From positions 5,270,001 through 5,334,000 of the forward strand of contig NZ_CP107976.1 in the NCBI RefSeq assembly GCF_036099295.1: 64,000 nucleotides of DNA, written 5' to 3'. The notes under the pieces were generated by a model, which did not search any database, was not told the origin of the DNA, and was given only the letters and a program-made list of their open reading frames with translations. Positions 59,892-64,000 of this stretch are shown here, piece after piece. This DNA is from Streptomyces sp. NBC_00358. GTDB taxonomy: Bacteria > Actinomycetota > Actinomycetes > Streptomycetales > Streptomycetaceae. Within the stretch, counting starts at the first letter, position 1, and each line of letters opens with the position of its first letter. The translations under genes were made by a program, and so were the position numbers.

Positions 59892-59913
59892 GGCGATAAA
59901 CGAACGATGAACG
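59892..59913 (-). promoter_or_regulatory. AfsR/PhoP-box-like direct repeat upstream of afsS
   Basis: On the minus strand CGTTCATCGTT is followed directly by CGTTTATCGCC: two 11-bp direct repeats with GTTCATC/GTTTATC cores. SARP activators such as AfsR, and also PhoP (consensus GTTCACC in 11-bp units), bind such repeats, and both are known to compete at the afsS promoter. It lies 186 bp upstream of the afsS ATG and 16 bp past the afsR stop codon. The implied transcript would have a leader of about 150 nt. Confidence 0.65.
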
Positions 59914-59928
59914 CGCAGGCGCGCGGTC

Positions 59929-62886
59929 TCAGGCGACGGCGAGCGGTTTCAGAAGGGAGCGCACCTCGTCGGCCTCCGGTGCGCCCAACCCCTCGTAGAT
60001 GTCCAGGGCTTCGCGCCAGCAGACCTGCGCACGGCCGATCTGGCCGATGCCGCTGAGGGCCCGGCCGAGCACGGTGAGCACGTTGCCGCGTCGCCAGTCG
60101 CCGCCGATTCCGCGCAGTACGGTCAGCGCCAACTCGGCGTTCGCGGCGGCCTGGGCGGGCCGCCGCGCCGCGAGGTCGGCCTCGGCGAGACGGAACAAGG
60201 TCATGCCCTCCCACAGCCGTTGGCGGCTGTCCTGGAAGACTTCGAGGGCTTCCTGGAGGCGGTCGACGGCCTGCCCGAGCTGGCCGCTCCGGGTGAGCGC
60301 CAGCCCCAGCGCGTACCGGCCGTTGGCGCCCTTGAGCGCGTGGCCCATGTCGTCGTACATGTCCGTGCCCTGCTGGGCGAGGGCCACCGCACTCGCGATC
60401 CGTCCGGTGGCGAGGTGGATGCGCGAGAGGTTGCACAGCGCGCTCGCCTCGCCCGGACGGTCCTCGCAGACGCGGAAGTTCTCGATGGCGCGGTTCAGAT
60501 GCGCCTCGCCGTCCTCATGACGGTTCTGGTAGATCGCGATCACGCCGAGGATGTTGGAGGACCAGCAACTCGTCAGGGGGTCGCCGGTCGCGAGGGCCAG
60601 TTCGAGGGCGCGGGTGGCCGCCGCGTCGGCCGAGTCGAACCGGCCGGTGATGTGGTGCACGAAGGAGAGCGTCGTGAGCGCACGGGCCTCGGCACGCGGG
60701 GCCGCGGTCTCCTGCGCGGCGACCCGGGCGGACTCGGCGATGGTCTCGTACTCCTTGGAGTTGGCCCCCGATTCGGCCAGGTCCACGGCCGCCCACAGGA
60801 GGTCGACGGCCCGCGCCAGGGTCCGCGGTCCCGTCGACTGACGTACGCACGCCAGGGTGCAGACCGCCTCCGCGTACAGCCAGTCCTGGGCCTGGTGCCG
60901 GTCCTCGAACACCAGCCCCGGATAGGCCGGCGCCTCCAGATGGTCCACCAGCCGGTCCCCGGGGCGTTCGATCGCGTACACGCCCGCCGCCGTGCTCAGG
61001 TAGAAGTCCAGCAGCCGCGACAGGGCCGCGGCCCGTTCGCCGGGGGGTTGTTCGTCGCGTTCGGCGCAGGAGCGCGCGTAGAGGCGTACGAGGTCGTGGT
61101 AGCGGTAGCGGCCGGGGGCCGCGGACTCCAGCAGGGAGGTGTCGACCAGGGACTCCAGGAGGTCCTCGGTCGCCTCGGCCGGGAGGTCGAGCACCGCGGC
61201 GGCCGCCGCCAGCGAGATGTCCGGGCCGTCGGCGAGGCCGAGCAGGCGGAAGGCGCGGGCCTGGGCAGGCTCAAGCTGGCCGTAGCCGAGTTCGAAGGTG
61301 GCCTTGACGGCCAGGTCGCCGGCCTGGAGTTCGTCCAGCCGGCGCCGTTCGTCGCCGAGCTTCGCCGCGAGCACCGACACCGTCCAGGTGCGGCGGGCGG
61401 CGAGACGGGACGCGGCGATCCGGATGGCGAGCGGCAGGAAGCCGCACGCCGCGACCACGTCGAGCGCGGCCTCCCGCTCGGAGGCGACCCGCTCCTGGCC
61501 CACGATCTTCGTGAAGAGCTGCAGCGCCTCCTCGGGAGACATCACGTCGAGGTCCACCAGATGGGCCCCCGCCAGGTCCACCATCCGGATGCGCGAGGTC
61601 ACCAGGGCGGCGCAGCCCTCGGTGCCGGGCAGCAGCGGGCGCACCTGGGCGGCGTCGCGGGCGTTGTCCAGCAGGACCAGGACACGGCGGCCGTCGAGGA
61701 CCGAGCGGTAGAGGGCCGAGCGTTCCTCCAGCGAGTCCGGGATCGCCGTGTCCGCCGTTCCGAGGGCCCGCAGGAAGGCGCCCAGGACCGTCTCCGGTTC
61801 GGCCGCCCGCGATCCGGCGCCCTGCAGGTCGACGTACAACTGCCCGTCGGGGAAGGCCCCTCGGGACTGGTGGGCGACATGCACCGCGAGTGTCGTCTTG
61901 CCCACGCCCCCGATGCCCGCCAGCGCGGACACGGCCATGACCCGGCCCTCCTCGGAGGACGCCGAGGCGAGGACGTCGCTCAGCTCCTGCACGAAGGAGG
62001 CCCGGCCGGTGAAGTCGGTGACGGTGGCGGGGAGTTGCGCCGGGCGGACCAGGGCGACGGTGGGCTCCGCCCTGGGGGCGGAGGGTTCCGCGAGGCCCGG
62101 GTCCGCCTGGAGTATGCGCTGCTGGAGCTCCTTCAGTCCCTGGCGCGGGTCCACGCCCAGCTCGTCGGCGAGCAGCCGGCGGGTGTCCGCGTACACGGCG
62201 AGGGCTTCCGCCTGGCGGCCGGAGCGGTACAGCGCCAGCATCAGGAGTTCACGCAGGCGTTCGCGCAGCGGGTGCGCGGCGGTGAGCGCCGTGAGTTCGG
62301 AGACGGCCTCCGCGTGGAAGCCCTGCTCCAGGTCCATGTCGAGCCGGGATTCGAGGAGTTGCAGACGCCACTCCTCCAGGCGGGCCCGCTGCGTCTCCGC
62401 GTAGGGGCCGGGGATGCTCGCGAGCGGTTCGCCGTCCCACAGGGCGAGCGCTTCCCGCAGCAGGTCGCGGGAGCGGGACAGATCGCCCGCGCCGCGCGCC
62501 TTCTCGGCGTCGGCGGCCAGTTCCTGGGCATGTACGTGGTCGAGCGCCCCCTCGCGCAGGGAGCGGATCGCGTAGCCGCCGGACTCGCTCACCAGGACCT
62601 CGGCGCCGAGCGTCTTGCGCAGGCGTGAGGCGTACGTCCGCAGGGCGGCCAGCGCCTGGGACGGCGGCTCATCGCCCCACAGGGCGTCGATGAGCTCGGA
62701 TGCCGTGGCCGTACGGCCGTCGCGGAGCAGCAGCGCGGCCAGCAGGGCGCGTTGCTGCGGGGACCCCGCCGGAAGAGGGTCGTCCCCGAGCCAGGCGCGC
62801 ACCGGGCCGAGCACGCTGAAGCGCAACGCCGCGGGCTCCTCGGAGCCCGGGTGCCACTGCTCCGGTACTCGCGGCACACCGTCCAT
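59929..62886 (-). CDS. afsR: SARP-family global regulator AfsR
   Basis: A 985-residue regulator, close to the 993 residues of S. coelicolor AfsR. The order is N-terminal OmpR-type DNA-binding domain (about 20-105; SPQQRALLAALLLRDGRTAT), bacterial activation domain (about 115-260; RERLRELLMLALYRSGRQAEAL), NB-ARC ATPase with P-loop AGIGGVGKTTLAV (about 325-337) and Walker-B-like VLVLLDNARDAAQ (about 405), then a C-terminal TPR region (about 680-985). It is phosphorylated by AfsK and other kinases and activates afsS. AGGGGG lies seven bases before ATG 62886. afsS follows downstream in the same direction. Confidence 0.96.
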   Translation of the reverse strand: MDGVPRVPEQWHPGSEEPAALRFSVLGPVRAWLGDDPLPAGSPQQRALLAALLLRDGRTATASELIDALWGDEPPSQALAALRTYASRLRKTLGAEVLVSESGGYAIRSLREGALDHVHAQELAADAEKARGAGDLSRSRDLLREALALWDGEPLASIPGPYAETQRARLEEWRLQLLESRLDMDLEQGFHAEAVSELTALTAAHPLRERLRELLMLALYRSGRQAEALAVYADTRRLLADELGVDPRQGLKELQQRILQADPGLAEPSAPRAEPTVALVRPAQLPATVTDFTGRASFVQELSDVLASASSEEGRVMAVSALAGIGGVGKTTLAVHVAHQSRGAFPDGQLYVDLQGAGSRAAEPETVLGAFLRALGTADTAIPDSLEERSALYRSVLDGRRVLVLLDNARDAAQVRPLLPGTEGCAALVTSRIRMVDLAGAHLVDLDVMSPEEALQLFTKIVGQERVASEREAALDVVAACGFLPLAIRIAASRLAARRTWTVSVLAAKLGDERRRLDELQAGDLAVKATFELGYGQLEPAQARAFRLLGLADGPDISLAAAAAVLDLPAEATEDLLESLVDTSLLESAAPGRYRYHDLVRLYARSCAERDEQPPGERAAALSRLLDFYLSTAAGVYAIERPGDRLVDHLEAPAYPGLVFEDRHQAQDWLYAEAVCTLACVRQSTGPRTLARAVDLLWAAVDLAESGANSKEYETIAESARVAAQETAAPRAEARALTTLSFVHHITGRFDSADAAATRALELALATGDPLTSCWSSNILGVIAIYQNRHEDGEAHLNRAIENFRVCEDRPGEASALCNLSRIHLATGRIASAVALAQQGTDMYDDMGHALKGANGRYALGLALTRSGQLGQAVDRLQEALEVFQDSRQRLWEGMTLFRLAEADLAARRPAQAAANAELALTVLRGIGGDWRRGNVLTVLGRALSGIGQIGRAQVCWREALDIYEGLGAPEADEVRSLLKPLAVA

Positions 62887-63118
62887 CGCTGTCCCCCTGC
62901 CGAACTGTCAGTACAACGAGGCCAGTTTGCCTTGTTCATGGCGGATGCGTCAGCCGTGCGAGACAGCGATCACAGGGTGCCGCCGGACAGGACACACGGT
63001 CCTCACACAGACCCCCCGCACATCGGCGGGAATTCCTCCGTCCGCCACCGCCGACGGTACCGGCCGGCGGGGAGCCGGCGAAGCTCCGACGGGGAGCCGA
63101 CGCAGAGCGGACAGGGAG

Positions 63119-63133
63119 CTGACGGAGCGTCAG
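63119..63133. promoter_or_regulatory. Regulon operator copy 12
   Basis: CTGACGGAGCGTCAG, followed by ATC, with perfect six-base arms. It lies 21 bp upstream of the second amidohydrolase start codon and extends the regulon past afsR. Confidence 0.86.
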
Positions 63134-63154
63134 ATCGGCGCTACCGTGGCCCGT

Positions 63155-64000
63155 ATGGAGACCACGGAAACCGCGCAGAGCCCCTCGGCGGACGCCGGGA
63201 CCGCCTTCCCGAAGATCATCTCGGTGGACGACCACACGGTCGAACCCCCCGACGTCTGGCGGGACCGGCTGCCCGCGAGGTACCAGGACACCGGCCCCCG
63301 CGTCGTCCGCGCGCCCCTGAAGGAAATGACCTTCCTGGGTGGGAAGTTCGCCCCGGTGATGGGCGCACCGGGCGACGACGGCCCCGTCGGGGACTGGTGG
63401 GTCTACGAAGACCTGCACCGGCCCCTCACCCGCCTCGACACGGCCGTCGGCTACGACCGCGACGAGATCAAGCTGGAGATCATCACGTACGAGCAGATGC
63501 GCCCAGGCTCGTACGACGTACCGCAGCGCCTGGCCGACATGGACGTCAACCACGTCCAGTCCGCCCTCTGTTTCCCCACCTTCCCCCGCTTCTGCGGACA
63601 GACCTTCACCGAGGCGGCCGACCGCGAGCTGGGCCTTCTCGGGGTGCGGGCCTACAACGACTGGATGGTGGAGGAGTGGTGCGGGCCCCGGGCCCAGGGG
63701 CGCCTGATACCGCTGACGCTCGTACCGCTCTGGGACGCCCGGCTTGCGGCGGACGAGGTGCGGCGCAATGCCGCCCGTGGCGTACGCGCGGTGGCCTTCT
63801 CCGAGATCCCGCCCCATCTGGGGCTCCCGTCCGTGCACACCGACGACTGGGACCCCTTCCTCGCCGCGTGCGACGAGACGGGGACCGTCATCGCCATGCA
63901 CATCGGCTCCAGCAGCAGGATGCCGTCGACCTCGGCGGACGCGCCGCCCGCGGTCGGCTCCACGATCACCTTCGCCAACTGCTGCTTCTCGATGGTCGAC
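63155..64000 (+). CDS. Amidohydrolase-2 family hydrolase, paralogue (3' end outside window)
   Basis: The first 282 residues of a protein that runs off the right edge. After a short N-terminal tail, IISVDDHTVEPPDVWRDRLP matches the metal site of the 21506 protein, as do DVNHVQSALCFPTFPRFCGQ (about 128), RAYNDWMVEEWCG and AMHIGSSSRMPS (about 249). The two are clear paralogues over the whole visible length. ATG 63155 is the first in frame after the operator; no strong ribosome site is seen, so a short-leader or leaderless transcript is possible. It is divergent from afsR, which starts 268 bp to the left. Confidence 0.88.
   Translation, partial: METTETAQSPSADAGTAFPKIISVDDHTVEPPDVWRDRLPARYQDTGPRVVRAPLKEMTFLGGKFAPVMGAPGDDGPVGDWWVYEDLHRPLTRLDTAVGYDRDEIKLEIITYEQMRPGSYDVPQRLADMDVNHVQSALCFPTFPRFCGQTFTEAADRELGLLGVRAYNDWMVEEWCGPRAQGRLIPLTLVPLWDARLAADEVRRNAARGVRAVAFSEIPPHLGLPSVHTDDWDPFLAACDETGTVIAMHIGSSSRMPSTSADAPPAVGSTITFANCCFSMVD

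Overview
The window is about 72% G+C chromosomal DNA from a Streptomyces or very close relative. The signs are strong third-position G/C bias, GTG starts with AGGAGG-type ribosome sites, rare TTA codons, and recognisable orthologues of dmdR1, kbpA, afsK, afsS and afsR in an order resembling the S. coelicolor core chromosome (locus comparisons are from memory). I see no rRNA, tRNA, CRISPR array, insertion sequence, or PKS/NRPS genes.

Layout. 1-660: a putative Cys-attenuator leader peptide (minus strand) whose target gene lies left of the window. 0.7-19.7 kb: mostly conserved housekeeping and regulatory genes. These are a PAS/GAF protein, SIS protein, DmdR1 iron regulator, an alpha/beta-hydrolase without its nucleophile serine, a two-gene ABC exporter, a prim-pol-like protein, an HTH/TPR regulator, a membrane protein, a solute-binding lipoprotein, PurU, an ECF sigma/anti-sigma pair, a STAS anti-anti-sigma factor and a four-EF-hand calcium protein. 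19.8-49.2 kb and again 54.3-58.5 kb and 63.1 kb to the end: a dispersed acyl-CoA catabolic gene set. It holds two AMP-forming ligases (one FadD3-like), a large NDP-forming acyl-CoA synthetase, four acyl-CoA dehydrogenases, two enoyl-CoA hydratases, an SDR, a zinc alcohol dehydrogenase, two thiolase-like lipid-transfer proteins, two DUF35 partners, two paralogous amidohydrolases, a cyclase-family hydrolase, a flavin reductase, an FMO-type monooxygenase and a Ddn-type reductase. 49.3-63 kb: TetR, kbpA, afsK, then a catabolic operon and a Phd/VapC-like toxin-antitoxin pair, then afsS and afsR.

The main discovery is a shared operator. A 15-bp palindrome, CTGACG-NNN-CGTCAG, occurs at least twelve times (plus two weak forms), essentially only in the promoter gaps of the catabolic operons. 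It ties scattered and divergent operons from 21 kb to 63 kb into one regulon. The gene content (FadD3-like ligase, paired acyl-CoA dehydrogenases, thiolase/DUF35 pairs, MFE-type SDR) resembles actinobacterial degradation of steroid or other alicyclic acids, but the substrate cannot be read from sequence. The TetR regulator at 49.3-49.9 kb is the only TetR in view and carries a degenerate copy of the site over its own start codon, so it is a candidate regulator, not a proven one.

A second point is that the afsK-afsS-afsR signalling locus, compact in S. coelicolor, is here split by about 5 kb holding part of the catabolic regulon and the toxin-antitoxin pair. afsS (57 aa, minus strand) is easy to miss because it is so short. 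Three genes carry the rare TTA leucine codon and so may depend on the bldA tRNA.
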